Positions 31,365 to 41,548 of a stretch of 57,210 nucleotides of DNA are shown in pieces. A program made the position numbers and the translations under genes. Within the stretch, counting starts at the first letter, position 1, and every line of letters starts with the position of its first letter. The notes under the pieces are model-generated. The model saw only the letters and a list, made by a program, of their open reading frames with translations, ran no database searches and was not told where the DNA came from. Source of the DNA: Fennellomyces sp. T-0311 (Eukaryota > Mucoromycota > Mucoromycetes > Mucorales > Lichtheimiaceae); contig JALLLT010000090.1 of NCBI GenBank assembly GCA_025266875.1, forward strand, positions 1 to 57,210, given 5' to 3'.

Positions 31365-31570
31365 GGGAATTACCTCGCGCGCCCCAATATTTCACCTCGC
31401 GCGCCCCAGTTAGCCAGGCACTTTAGCAAATTGCTGAGTATGAAAGATAACCTTGCGCGCCCCAGTGCATATTTTACCAGCTAACCTCGCGCACCCCAGT
31501 ATATTATGTATTATACCAACTGACCTCGCGCGCCCCTGTACATAAACCATCTTGCCAGCTCAAAATATAC
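31365..31570. repeat. MULE-2 left terminal repeat with reiterated GC-rich motif
   Basis: Motif ACCTCGCGCGCCCCA or close variants occurs near 31372, 31387, 31450, 31484 and 31525. The opposite end (34985-35129) has inverted copies near 34997, 35028, 35085 and 35107. GC-rich boxes stand out sharply from the A/T-rich background and may be transposase binding sites. Confidence 0.82.
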
Positions 31571-31721
31571 AAGGAGTTATGATACAGATTTAAATGTGGC
31601 ATTCTATGGATATTTATAATATAATAATATTGCTACAAAGGAAAAATGATCAAAGAAGACAGTACTAATCTGCAGTGTAATTATTAATGGACGGCCAGAT
31701 AAGGAATTGCAGGACTTACGC

Positions 31722-32369
31722 TTAATCAATTTCATAAAAATACTGATTAATGATGGTACTATCTCTGTGGACATGTCGCCAGGCTGATTTTCGATGCGAT
31801 GGTACATTTAGATCATTCCATGCTTTCTCATGGAATGATGGGACGGGTGGCCAGGTGATCTTGATGGCTGAGCGCATTTCCAGCGAATGGTAGTGGCTAG
31901 CTACTAGATGTAAAATGTATGGTTGTGGTTTTTCACCAGACAGCGGTGGCGACAGTGGCAAATACAATAGTGGGGTATGGTGCGATGTAGTGCTGGTGGC
32001 AAAGAAGGCAATCGGCTTGCCCAATGCATCTGCAGCCACTTGTGCCATGATATTTGCATCGAACCAATACTCGTAGGGGCAAAATTGGGTTCGTAAGTGC
32101 TCTGTCTCTGGAGTAAGACCATACTCAAGTGCTTTAATAAGCTCTTGGTACTCTCTATCTGACGATCCACATATGTACTTTCTGTAGATCTCAGCATTGG
32201 CTTTTGTAGTCAAGAGCATTTTTTCCTTCACTTCCATGAAGCGATTCTGGTCAAGGTAATGCTGGGCTGCAAGTGCCCGCCATCCACACCAGCCGTCAGC
32301 ACGAACCGAAATGATGCCGGCAATGGCATTGCGCGGTATACGTTCATGGACCCAACTAATAAACCGAAA
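31722..32369 (-). CDS. OTU-like cysteine protease domain, C-terminal exon of MULE-2 gene
   Basis: Last exon of the MULE-2 gene. It begins after a 50-60 bp intron (donor AG/GTGAAT near 32406, acceptor TTATTAG near 32371) that joins it in frame to the preceding exon. It reads WVHERIPRNAIAGII, then VRADGWCGWRALAAQ, the Asp-Gly-x-Cys catalytic box of OTU proteases. A helical insert follows, then a strand region ending HLVASHYHSLEM, where His-Tyr-His would supply the catalytic histidine. OTU proteases cleave ubiquitin or related chains; here the substrate is unknown. Protease domains of the ULP1 type are known in some plant MULEs, so a role in countering host modification is plausible but inferred. 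Confidence 0.72.
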   Translation of the reverse strand, partial: FRFISWVHERIPRNAIAGIISVRADGWCGWRALAAQHYLDQNRFMEVKEKMLLTTKANAEIYRKYICGSSDREYQELIKALEYGLTPETEHLRTQFCPYEYWFDANIMAQVAADALGKPIAFFATSTTSHHTPLLYLPLSPPLSGEKPQPYILHLVASHYHSLEMRSAIKITWPPVPSFHEKAWNDLNVPSHRKSAWRHVHRDSTIINQYFYEID

Positions 32370-32405
32370 AGTTTAGTTTCCGCGAAAACTTCAATAAATT
32401 CTTAT

Positions 32406-34976
32406 TCACCTTGGTATAGGAATCGACATCTCTTTTCTGTAACTTCTTCTTTTGGGCCAAAGCTCAAGTTCATCAGCCTCCGTCTGTTTTCTTCGCTTCT
32501 TCGGAATTACGAGAATATCCGACTCTCGAGTCGTGTCGTCGCTCTTCATTGTCTTTTTTTTCTCCAATGCCTCTTGCTTCTCTCGACGCTCTGCATTTTC
32601 AAATGTAGAGGGTAGTCTACCGCATTTTGTACCCTTCGGTCTACCTTTTGTGATAACGTGCTCCGGAAAGCGTAGATCTTCAAGATTAGCAGGCTTAAAA
32701 TTCTCTACAAGGTTTTGAAGAGCGGCATTGAGATCTATACGCTGCTGACTATCGTTCAGATTCTGATAGAGCACCCCAAGGGAGTTCATTGTCTCAGCAA
32801 AAGCTGCGTCTATTTCCACTTTGTCGACATCCGAAACTGGAAGCGCGTTGACAATTGCTAGCAAGGATAAGGATGGTTAGATTATCCGTCATAATATTGA
32901 AGAAATTAATTTGATATAATACCTGTGGGCACTTCCAGAAACCATCTTCTGTCAATGATACTCGGAGAGATAGGTTCTTCTTTTCCAGATGGCAGCATAT
33001 GTTGGCACGGCAGAAGATAATTGATACGCATTGCACAATCACAGCCGTTAGTCAGCGCGTCTTGTCGGTCGGCTTCATCGAGGGCCCAGCTCTCGTACAG
33101 CGCTTTTTGTATGCGACGGATTGCGAAGTGACAGATAGTACCTTCTAGAGGATGTAATATACGACGCATATCCTTGTCAATGTAATTGCTTTCCCCTTTA
33201 AAGGGCAGAAAACTTAATTTCTCTCTGTTGGCGCTATACTTCTCAGAGAAATCCTTCGCAAATAGAAAGCGGATATTAGCAATTTACGCACAAGTACGGT
33301 ATATCGAACTATACGTTTTTGCGCAAATATATATGAATTGCGTTGAAAAGTTTTCTGAGCCGACCAGGTGTACTTAGGATTTGCTTGATGCTCCAGTGTG
33401 CCCCTTCAATACGCTGAGTTGTGCGCGCGCCGAGGTGAGCATGTTTTTCGACCCAAGCACCAGCCCACCATTCCTTATAAGTCTCTAAGCTATTATACTT
33501 TGAGTTAATGATATAATTCAAGCACCTTGTAGACGTGTATACCCATCTATATAGGCATTTAGCTCTTTTGACTTCTTAGTATTGCGAACAAGCTTTCTGT
33601 AAGTAGCAACTGAATCATAGAAATCCTTGGTATCACGATTCCATAGCATGGAGTTGATGGCATCTGAGAGCTCGGCATAATCATCAGAATCGCGGTCGAA
33701 ACATCCAGATACATGGCTTTCAAAGTTCTTTTTTATATGCCATGCGCACAAAGTATGGGGAATATTTGGGTACACCGTGCGCAGAGCTGCACCAAGTGCC
33801 TTATCGTCATCTGTAACAAATATACCAGGCTTGATCGTACCTTGACCAAAAACTACGGTTTGTAGCTGCCTGAGCATCCATTCGTAAGAGGGCTCTTTCT
33901 CGTTCGTAATCACAGCTGATCCGATATAAAATGATCGTAGTGGATTTGACGATTGAGTGGATGAAACGTTGTCGATTCCAACGATATTAACCAGTGGCAT
34001 TTTGTTAATTGTTGTTTTGTACGTCGCATCAATAATAACAACATGAGGAAACCGCCTGGCTCGTTGGATGCTTGTTTCATACGTAGTAAAAAGCTTATCA
34101 ATGATGCCATTGACTTGGGTGTAGCGCATTTCATAGCCGTGGCTTAAGAGAAAGTCATGTAAAGCAAGCGCTTCAGAACCCTTCATTTCCTCTTTCGCCA
34201 CTTCTTCTCGGATTTTATACACGTCTTTTGCAATAAGCGTCTGTTCTCCATTCAGATCGGTGGTTTGACGCATAATTTGGGCAGGTGTCAGCATATTTTG
34301 CGACATCTTGATGACTTGAGCCCTTTTCTGGGGATCATCGTTGCGGTATTCGTGATAAGTCCTTTCATCAGTTGCCAGAGGATGCGAATGCTCAGAACAG
34401 GTAATAGATGCAGTCCAATAACCATCCTTTTTGTTCAAAGATGCATAAACCGTCCAGGGGCATTCCAGTTTCGTCGAGGCGCGGATGGGGTTCCTTTTCA
34501 CAACACCATTACGACATTTATGGAAACCTTTCTTTACGTCCTATACAGAATGTAAGTAAAATATCTTATCTTAACCCATTCGTGCCGTGTATAACAACCG
34601 TAAGGTTCACCATATCATTAATATCATTTGAAACACTTCCATCATCAACAGTATTATCTTCATCTTCATCCAAAATAAACACATGTATTCGAATAAGTCT
34701 TTTTATGATCGTTGCAACTAAATCATTGTCTCCAGTGGGAATCTCACCTTTGTCGGTCTTTTCATCACGGTGTCCTCGATACTCACCACCGTGCTTGCAA
34801 ATAAACGTCGTTTTCACCGTTCCGTTTTTAGGATTCAAACTGCTTTTTCCAATCTTCACCGGGAATTTTTTATCCGCGAAGATCAAAAGATCATCGAGAA
34901 TCTGATCCCGAGATTTGTACTTTTTTTCGCTAATTGTTTGGATAGTGATTTGCTCCATTGGAATGTTCAGGTACAA
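32406..34976 (-). CDS. MULE-2 transposase, zinc and SWIM domains
   Basis: Spliced MULE-type transposase, right to left. The first exon (from 34976, or Met at 34958) is acidic. The second (about 34548-33520) has a FAR1/FLYWCH-like zinc domain (CPWTVYASLNKKDGYW, CSEHSHP). The catalytic core follows, with D in HVVIIDATYKTTINKMPLV, D in GIFVTDDDKALGAAL and the MULE box TLCAWHIKKNF. Third exon (about 33510-33320): probable catalytic E in RTTQRIEGAHWSIKQIL. Fourth exon (about 33175-32940): SWIM finger CDCAMRINYLLPCQHML. Fifth exon (32864-32406): basic, with an AT-hook-like KGRPKGTK and a nuclear-localisation-like KKRRKQ, then spliced to the OTU exon. Exon edges are approximate, but each reads open. 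Confidence 0.8.
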
Positions 34977-35188
34977 TAAATGTTTTGGCAGGATATGGGG
35001 TGCGCAAGGTTAGCTAGTAAAATACGCACTGGGGCGTGCAAGGTTATCTTTCATACTCAGCAATTTGTTAAAGTGCCTGGCTAACTGGGGCGCGCGAGGT
35101 GAAATATTGGGGCGCGCGAGGTAATTCCCTATTTCAATGATAATTTTGTTACAAATAAAATTTCATATGTTGTTACAAGATCGGCTTT

Positions 35189-35908
35189 TCACTCCCCCAA
35201 TCGACTCAAATAATCCGCATTGGAATTCTTCCTTCCAGCCCTATAACGTACCTCGAATGTATATTCGCCTAAAATGGTAAGCCATCTGGCTATAATTCCT
35301 TCAGGTCTTGGCGTGTTTAATAAGCCTCGGATGCTAACATGATCTGAATAAACAAGGAACGGCTTTGACAGCAAATATGGTCGCAGTGTTCATACACTCC
35401 ATACTAATGCGAGCATTTCCAATTTTGTAGCCGAAAAATTTACCTCAGATCCTTTCAGTCCTCTGCTTAAATAAAGAATCACTTTTTCTCGGTTCTGTTC
35501 GTCTCGTTGCGAGAGGACGCATCCTAAACCTTTTTGACTTGCATCAATATGAATTTCAAATTTTTCCTCAAAATTGGGATGTGCTAAAATTGGACTGGTA
35601 CACAGTCTTCTTTTTAGCTCTTCAAAAGCTTCTGTTTCTGTAGTTCCCCAAGCGGGTCGGTCCTTTTTTGTTTGGTTATGTAATGGTCGGCATATTTTGC
35701 TGAAACCTTCTATAAACCTCCTATAGTATGAGGCCATGCCAATAAAACTTCTCACCTGCTTCACAGTTTTTGGTATCTCTAATGCCGCAATCTTCTTTAC
35801 TTTTTCAGAGTCTGTTTGTAGCCCGTCCTTACTTACAATGTAGCCCAAAAACTTTAGTCTTTCCTTTGAAGAAACTACATTTGCGAGGGCTAAACACGAG
35901 ACCCGCAT
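35189..35908 (-). pseudogene. Gypsy B RNase H segment with one in-frame TGA
   Basis: Continues the RT of gypsy B after a frame change. It shows GYIVSKDGLQ, GMASYYRRFIEGFSK, RNase H core FEIHIDASQKGLGCVLSQ and ATKLEMLALVWSV, then TGA 35392-35390. The same frame goes on with TLRPYLLSKPFLVYSDH and ends RKNSNADYLSRLGE at 35189. The TGA occupies a position where gypsy elements often have a basic residue, consistent with a mutated CGA. MULE-2 lies 60 bp further on. Confidence 0.85.
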
Positions 35909-36851
35909 ATCTTGTTAAAGCGAAGAGCTTTGATAAAGCATGTAAGTGCTGCTTCTTACTTTGTGAGAATATATTCAAATCATCTAAATAGGCTACTATT
36001 GTTTGAGGTGAATTTACTAATGTTAACAATGCGCGATAACAAATACTGACTAGGCGTGAGAAACAGCTAACCGAGGCGCTGAGGCCTTGTGGAAGAGTTA
36101 AGTGCTCATAACTCCCCAAACAACACACAAACCCAGTACATTCTGTACTAATTCCGGGGGCTAATGGTACTTGTAAATAACCTCTGGACATATCGCATAC
36201 TGAGTATATGGAAGCGTTCCCCAATTCATCTAGTAAATCATCAATCCTGCTAAGAGGGAACGAATCAACACGTAGTTGTTTGTTTAGTTTGCGCAGATCA
36301 CATGTGATTCTATAAGTACCATCTTTCTTTGGGACCAATATAATGGGAGAAGCCCAAGGAGATGCCGAAGGCCTAATAATCCCCATTTCACACATTCGGT
36401 CCAGTTCTTTTTTCAAAAATTCCTTTTCCACTGGGGCCATCCGATAAGGTCTGGTTCGTACTGGTACTGCATCTTCTTTTAATGGAATGGTATATGTTAG
36501 TCTAGTCGTCCTTCCTAGTGTGCGGCCATCCCAATCAAAAATGTCCTGGTATGCTGCCAAGAGTGCGAGGAATTCTTGCCGTGTCTGAGGGTCTATTTTT
36601 CCTATCTCTACCATGTCTACTTGTTCTTTGGAAAGTGGTGGGAACTTATATTTTAGCTTGACCTCGGAATTCAAATCTTCAAGATTTGGCAAATAATACC
36701 CTTTGCAATCATTGGTAACAGGTACAAGATCACCCAAATATGTATTAGCTTGCAATGTTAATGATTTATCTGACATGTTCAATAACGTTATGCGGTATGA
36801 TTTTTCATTTTCATATAGAATTCCACTGTATATGTGATGTAGAAGGATCAA
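35829..36851 (-). CDS. Gypsy B reverse transcriptase
   Basis: RT of gypsy B. Motifs: DELDRMCEMGIIRPSAS-like entry (ELDRMCEMGIIRPSASPWA), IILVPKKDGTYRITCDLRKL, SVCDMSRGYLQVPLA, LTLPQGLSASVSCFSRL and the catalytic box TIVAYLDDLNIFS. After SFFKG the frame departs from RNase H, which continues in the neighbouring frame at 35908, so a one- or two-base shift near 35860-35900 breaks Pol in this copy. It is preceded by Gag-protease at 37127-40014. Confidence 0.87.
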   Translation of the reverse strand: MILLHHIYSGILYENEKSYRITLLNMSDKSLTLQANTYLGDLVPVTNDCKGYYLPNLEDLNSEVKLKYKFPPLSKEQVDMVEIGKIDPQTRQEFLALLAAYQDIFDWDGRTLGRTTRLTYTIPLKEDAVPVRTRPYRMAPVEKEFLKKELDRMCEMGIIRPSASPWASPIILVPKKDGTYRITCDLRKLNKQLRVDSFPLSRIDDLLDELGNASIYSVCDMSRGYLQVPLAPGISTECTGFVCCLGSYEHLTLPQGLSASVSCFSRLVSICYRALLTLVNSPQTIVAYLDDLNIFSQSKKQHLHALSKLFALTRYAGLVFSPRKCSFFKGKTKVFGLHCK

Positions 36852-37126
36852 TTGGTAACAATAAAGAGTCGCTGAGACCGTAAAATAAATCTCTGTTCTG
36901 ATTGTGTTTTCATATGCTAAACTAGTGCCTTATTTATACTGTTGACTACGGCACATCTTTGACTGTCCTTCTAGCATCTTCTAGTTATTGAAGGTACATT
37001 TGTCATCTAGTGATGTTTCACTGAGTGTCGCTCTTCACTCTGATTGTTTCACTTTCATATTTTATCCGATTCTTCTTTTATCCGAACTTATGTTTATCCG
37101 AATTCATCTTTATGCGAATTATCATG

Positions 37127-40014
37127 TCAGCCACGACAGTATACGTCAATTCCATGGCCTAGTGATTCACCATTTTCAAATACATATGTGTTGTATAGTC
37201 GACCTTTAATGGACACCTCATAAGTATAGTACGAATCTGGTTCCAGGCATATATCCTCTACCGTGATTACTCGGATCCTACCTTCGTGGATATCTACGTT
37301 TATTGGGCGATCATCCTTTATTGTGAAGAGTTCTTCGCCCAACCAGAATTCTGAAGCCAACATTTCATCTAAAGGAGAGGAGTGCGTATTGTCAGATTCA
37401 AATGCGGGATCTACTGGTTCAATCTCAATTTCTGAATCGCTAGTAGATTCTGTCGAGTATCCTGATTCTAAGCCTTCCTCCGTATCTTCTACTGACGTAT
37501 AAGCGATTGACTTAGAAGATTGACGCTCGCAACTTATAGGTATAGATCGAGTGGTTCCATGGTTGATCCATAATTTCTTGGATTCATAATCGATTCGCGC
37601 ACGGGCTTTAGATAGCCAGTTGTTTCCAACTATCAAATCAACCGGACAATCCGGGAGTACCTCTACGGTTATAGGCACCGGATTTGTAAAGTTCGGTCTT
37701 AATGGTACATTAGCAATAGTGCCCAAGGAGGCTTGCCGGTCTCCATTTCCCAGTAAAAATATGGCGGCTGATGGATCTGTAATACGCATTCCTAAGCGGT
37801 CTATGAAAGCTTTTGACAAGCATGTCTTTGATGCACCTGAGTCAATAAGAGCTTTAACTGGGACAGAGTGTACTGCAAAATTAGTGTATAAAGCTGTGGT
37901 GTAAGGTGCATTAGCATCTGATCCTTGATTATCCAAAACTGCTAGAGTGCGTGATTCTCGACATGAGGCTATTAGTTGTCTTCGCAATGAAGGAACAATA
38001 GAAATTAATTGTCCTACGCTTATATCAGCAGATCTGTTCAAGATGTCGGCTGAAATGTTGTAGGGAGCCATTTTCTTTGGTGCCATATGTATGCGTCTAC
38101 TGGCCGTCCTACACTTGACCTGCGTTTTTCCCGCATTTCCTATAGCAGTTGTCTTTTTCGTGGTTTGCTTGACATTAGATTGCGCAACCTTTTTCCTTCC
38201 TTGCTGAGGCGTCGTCAAATCCACTACTTTAGTGCCTGCCTTAGTTGTACGAGCACTATTATCCGACGAAGGGGTGTCTAAATCCATTTTTTCAAAATCA
38301 TTTCTGAATTTAGTCCATTGTCTACCCACCGGCGCTTTTTTTGTAGTCGTTTTCCATATAGGCGTTTCTTCACGTGTGAAATTGGTTCTTCCAAATGTTG
38401 AGGAAGGTGGTTGAGGCAAATTCTGTATTACTTCAGGATCTAATTCCATGTTTGAGACAGGTGGAGTGGAATTATTCTTGGTATTTTCATGTGCAACCTC
38501 CGGAACCGTGTTTCCGTTGTTTGTTGTTACTGTGTTCTGTCGATCCTTCTTTTTCCTACATAAAGGTAACTCTCGAAAAGCCACTTTCTTTTGCGGGTTG
38601 TCTACTTTTTTTACCCTTCCTGAATCATTCCTCGGTCGCAATTCACGGGCAGGAAATAGCTCTTCATTTTCTGTGTGATATATTTCTTCATCGCATTCAT
38701 TATCATATTCGTCTGATTCATTTTCACTGTAGTCATTTTCCTTCAGTTTGGTATATCTTTCAAGGCAATCATAATCGTCTTCCATATGTTGACTGTTTCT
38801 CTGAAGAAGCTTGAATTCTTCCTCTTCTACCAATGCGGCTATTGTTCCTGACGGCGAATTTGGGCATGCGCGATACGTTTCTCTGTTTGGTTGGAAATTC
38901 TGCTGAGGATTGGATAGAAAATTTTGTCTGTAATTATTTTGGCGGTTGAGCTGGAAATTACGACTTGTAGGACCTTCATCCATTCTTCCGTTTCTATAAT
39001 TATATGACGGGCCGTTCTGATACTGGGATCTGTTGTTGTTAAAACGTCGTGGCATATTATTATTTCGATTATGGAAATCTGCTGTTTTTCTAGTCTCTTC
39101 CTGAATTATTCTGCGAATCATGGATTCAAGCTCATTGCTACTGTAACAATCCGCTTGGGGTCGTTGATGTACTGATGCACCATACCTACTGTTTGCCGCT
39201 TCATGCTGGTATAGCTCTAAGTTTTGCATTTGTCGGGTTAAAGAGTCTATAGTAGGTGATTCACTTCCTGGTTCATAAGCGGGCACTCGCAATGCATGTG
39301 CTCTGGCTCTATCCAATGCTTCCTTAGATGGAGCAAGTCGATCATACCAAGCTGGCGGAATTCTTTCTTCCTCCTTCATAGGAACAAATGGATTATCTTG
39401 AGGATACAGCACCGTTCCGTGTTGCCCCCTCCAATATCCATATGCGCACAGTCTATATTTGTCAAAGTCGGTTGCATTCTGTGTTTGACAATGTTTTCTT
39501 ACATGAGGAAGTAATCCATTTTTAAATTGGGTTTCGACTAATATGTTGCCTTCCTTTCCATACAAGTTGGCCAAGTCGGCTTCTTGGTAGACCCTTGCTA
39601 GAAAAGTGCGAGGCGATTCGTTTTCGCCTTGTTTTAGTCTAAAAAAAGCATCTTTGTATTGTTCGATAATATCCTCCGTGAGATATTCTTCTTCTAGAAG
39701 CTTAACGAGACTCTCATAGTTGGCCTTAAGTGCATGATTGCTTCTAGTTTTGACTTGTAAATAAATGCGAGCATACTCTTCAACTGTGCTCTTAGGATAT
39801 CAGCTTTTCGAGCACTGTCAGACACGTTGGTAATTGTGAGATACGATTCTAGGGTTTCTTTGAAATGACGGAAATCCTCTCCTTTATAGCCACAGAAATC
39901 GATCAGCTTTGGCTTGAAACAAGCGCTATTGGTGCTAACCAACACAGGTGATGGTGCTGTTATGACTTGTGCAGTATCTATGTGTTTCTTCTTCTCAGAG
40001 GAGCTTTCCGGCAT
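37127..40014 (-). pseudogene. Gypsy B Gag and aspartic protease
   Basis: It starts at 40014 (MPESSSEKKKHIDTAQ..). A capsid-like region (PKLIDFCGYKGEDFRHFKET) is interrupted by a frame change near 39750-39790, after which the long frame ending at 37127 continues. That frame has a capsid part (DAFFRLKQGENESPRTFLAR, upstream of its first Met) and an Asn/Arg-rich nucleic-acid-binding region without a clear zinc knuckle (MPRRFNNNRSQYQNG, NYRQNFLSNPQQNFQPN). An acidic/basic linker follows, then protease with VKALIDSGASKTCLSKAFI (DSG active site) and VDLIVGNNWLSKARARIDY. One shift is the only break I can see. Confidence 0.82.
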
Positions 40015-40167
40015 ATTGTTTGTTTGTTTGGTTTTGACTTCGATCTTAGTCTTAGATTGAGGTTTTCTAACTTTGTATCTTCGTCGTCGGTGTGACGGAA
40101 TGACGTATTATCTCCTTATTATCTGAGGGTATCTTCTTTAAAACGTCCCCTGTAGTGAGCATCAAGA

Positions 40168-40693
40168 TGTTATGCCGTATCTCTATCGATTTAGACACAA
40201 CTGAAAATTTGACAAGAATAGCTTGTCTTAATGAGTTTTTCGTATAATACCTATACGCAGGTTAGAAACCTAAAAGGTTAGTTAAATTGACCGCAGGAGT
40301 TCTTGAGCTTGGACTTATATTTCAGATGCCAACTGCAGTAATATCTAGAAAAAAAAACTAAATATGTCTCAAAAGAGAAAAAGCTAAAAAGTAAGTTTAG
40401 CAGGAAAAGAACTGTAGTTTATTGAAAATACGAACGCTCTATTTATACCTTATATATTCCATCTATATATTTCTAGAATCTAAGGGTATTCTGGATAATT
40501 ACACTAAGGAGGAACAGATAGCTGTTCTGATAAGATCTTTTTCTGAACAAGGTCTCGTATTCTGAACAAAAAATTCGTTTCTGGATAATTATTCATTTCT
40601 GGGTAATTTTAGGTTTCATATGAACCAATAAGGTTTTACCATTCCAAGTGACCTTAACAGATTTTAGTTTTCAGAACCAAAAGTAGCGTAACA
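40168..40693 (-). repeat. Right (5') LTR of gypsy B
   Basis: 526 bp, TGTTATGCCG to AGTAGCGTAACA, nearly identical to the left LTR. On the minus strand the transcript would start here. Sequence 40015-40167 is the leader between LTR and Gag. Confidence 0.93.
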
Positions 40694-40756
40694 ATGTGTA
40701 TATACGATAAATATACATTTAACTTATATATACATATATATAATTACGCTTTATAG

Positions 40757-41163
40757 ACGCTGCTACACCAGATGATCCTATTGGCAGCATTACTACTTAC
40801 CACGAAGAGGAAGTCACAGCTGCGCCCTTGGTGATTGTTCTGGAAGACAGTGACGAAGAGCATCACGAGATATCTGATGTAGGAGAGACCAGGGAAAGTG
40901 GTGACGTGTGGAACGAACTGGGCACGATGGACGAGCGTATTCGTCAGCTCCATCAGCAACAGCAACAAATACGCCAACAGATACAACAAGAAGCTGATCG
41001 GTATCGGAGCCTACTACCAGCTGGGCAGATCAGAGCATTTAATGATGCTTTTGATAATAATGATATCGAAGGTTATATGGCCGCTGTTGGCACATACCGT
41101 CGTGCTCGTAGAAGACAAAGAACATGGAGCGATGACAACCTGTATACACGCTATTACCTTTAA
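40757..41163 (+). CDS. MULE-1 transposase, last exon
   Basis: Last exon of MULE-1 after the intron with gypsy B. It reads in frame with 22804-22928: acidic region (TTYHEEEVTAAPLVIVLEDS), then a Gln-rich helix (RIRQLHQQQQQIRQQIQQ), a small helical part and a basic end (TYRRARRRQRTWSDDNLY). It is typical of the variable tail after the SWIM finger. Confidence 0.72.
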
Positions 41164-41354
41164 GATTTTTGTTTTTTTCTTTTCTTTTTTTGTCCCGTAT
41201 CAGATCTATATTCGCTTTACTCTTCCTTTTTCTATTTCATATTTTTTATCACAACATAGACTTCTTTGAACCATCATATATATATTTAAGTTATACTTCC
41301 ATTCTCGGCTAATTCATACGGGTGCATACGGTATTACAAGCATTGCAAAAAGGT
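41164..41354. other. Spacer between MULE-1 and the exonuclease transposon
   Basis: A/T-rich, with no gene. It should contain the right end of MULE-1, which I could not match to a left TIR. Confidence 0.45.
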
Positions 41355-41486
41355 AAATTAACGGCCCAGGTAATACTTATGGGGCTGCCGCAGCCAATAA
41401 AAACGGATTTTGACACTTGTTATAATCGATTCTCATTCACTCTTGCGAGGGAACCTTACCATTTTTGTTTAACTGGGCTCCAACCG

Positions 41487-41515
41487 ATATAAAAAGGCCG
41501 CGTCGGCCCTGGAAG
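41487..41515 (+). promoter_or_regulatory. TATA box with GGCC..GGCC hairpin, EXO-DDE promoter
   Basis: GATATAAAAAGGCCGCGTCGGCC lies about 55 bp before ATG 41549. A similar TATAAAAAGGCC plus GGCC arrangement occurs in the gypsy A LTR (about 10852 and 55878). Confidence 0.6.
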
Positions 41516-41548
41516 AGAGTGTGTTTTTAATATAGTCAATCAAACAGC

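Larger units (their letters stand above)
31365..35129 (-). mobile_element. MULE-2 with OTU-like protease
   Basis: Ends GGGAATTACCTCGCGCGCC.. (31365) and ..GGCGCGCGAGGTAATTCCC (35129) are inverted repeats. Both are flanked by the 8-bp target duplication TATTTCAA (31357-31364, 35130-35137). The long ends (31365-31570, 34985-35129) contain reiterated CCTCGCGCGCCCC motifs. A spliced MULE transposase on the minus strand lies between. The element sits in gypsy B. Confidence 0.9.
22952..40693 (-). mobile_element. Ty3/gypsy element 'gypsy B' (minus strand), split by DIRS and MULE-2
   Basis: Two 526-bp LTRs bound it, with a 4-bp target duplication ATGT (22948-22951, 40694-40697). Reading right to left: Gag-protease 40014-37127, RT 36851-35829, RNase H 35908-35189, then MULE-2 (35129-31365) and DIRS (about 31330-27116), then integrase 26849-25080, an extra ORF 24488-23838 and a polypurine tract next to the left LTR. 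Without the two insertions it would be about 9.7 kb. Confidence 0.88.
22929..40756 (+). other. MULE-1 intron containing gypsy B
   Basis: Donor at 22929 (GAAG/GTAATG) and acceptor at 40756 (TTTATAG/ACGCTG). Removing gypsy B and one copy of the ATGT target (22948-22951 or 40694-40697) leaves an 82-bp intron, typical of this window. The flanking exons join in frame. Confidence 0.78.

Noticed and set aside
31360..35135. CRISPR-like array from the repeated GC-rich boxes
   Set aside because: The boxes are inverted between two ends, unevenly spaced and in a eukaryotic transposon with target duplications. They are terminal repeats.
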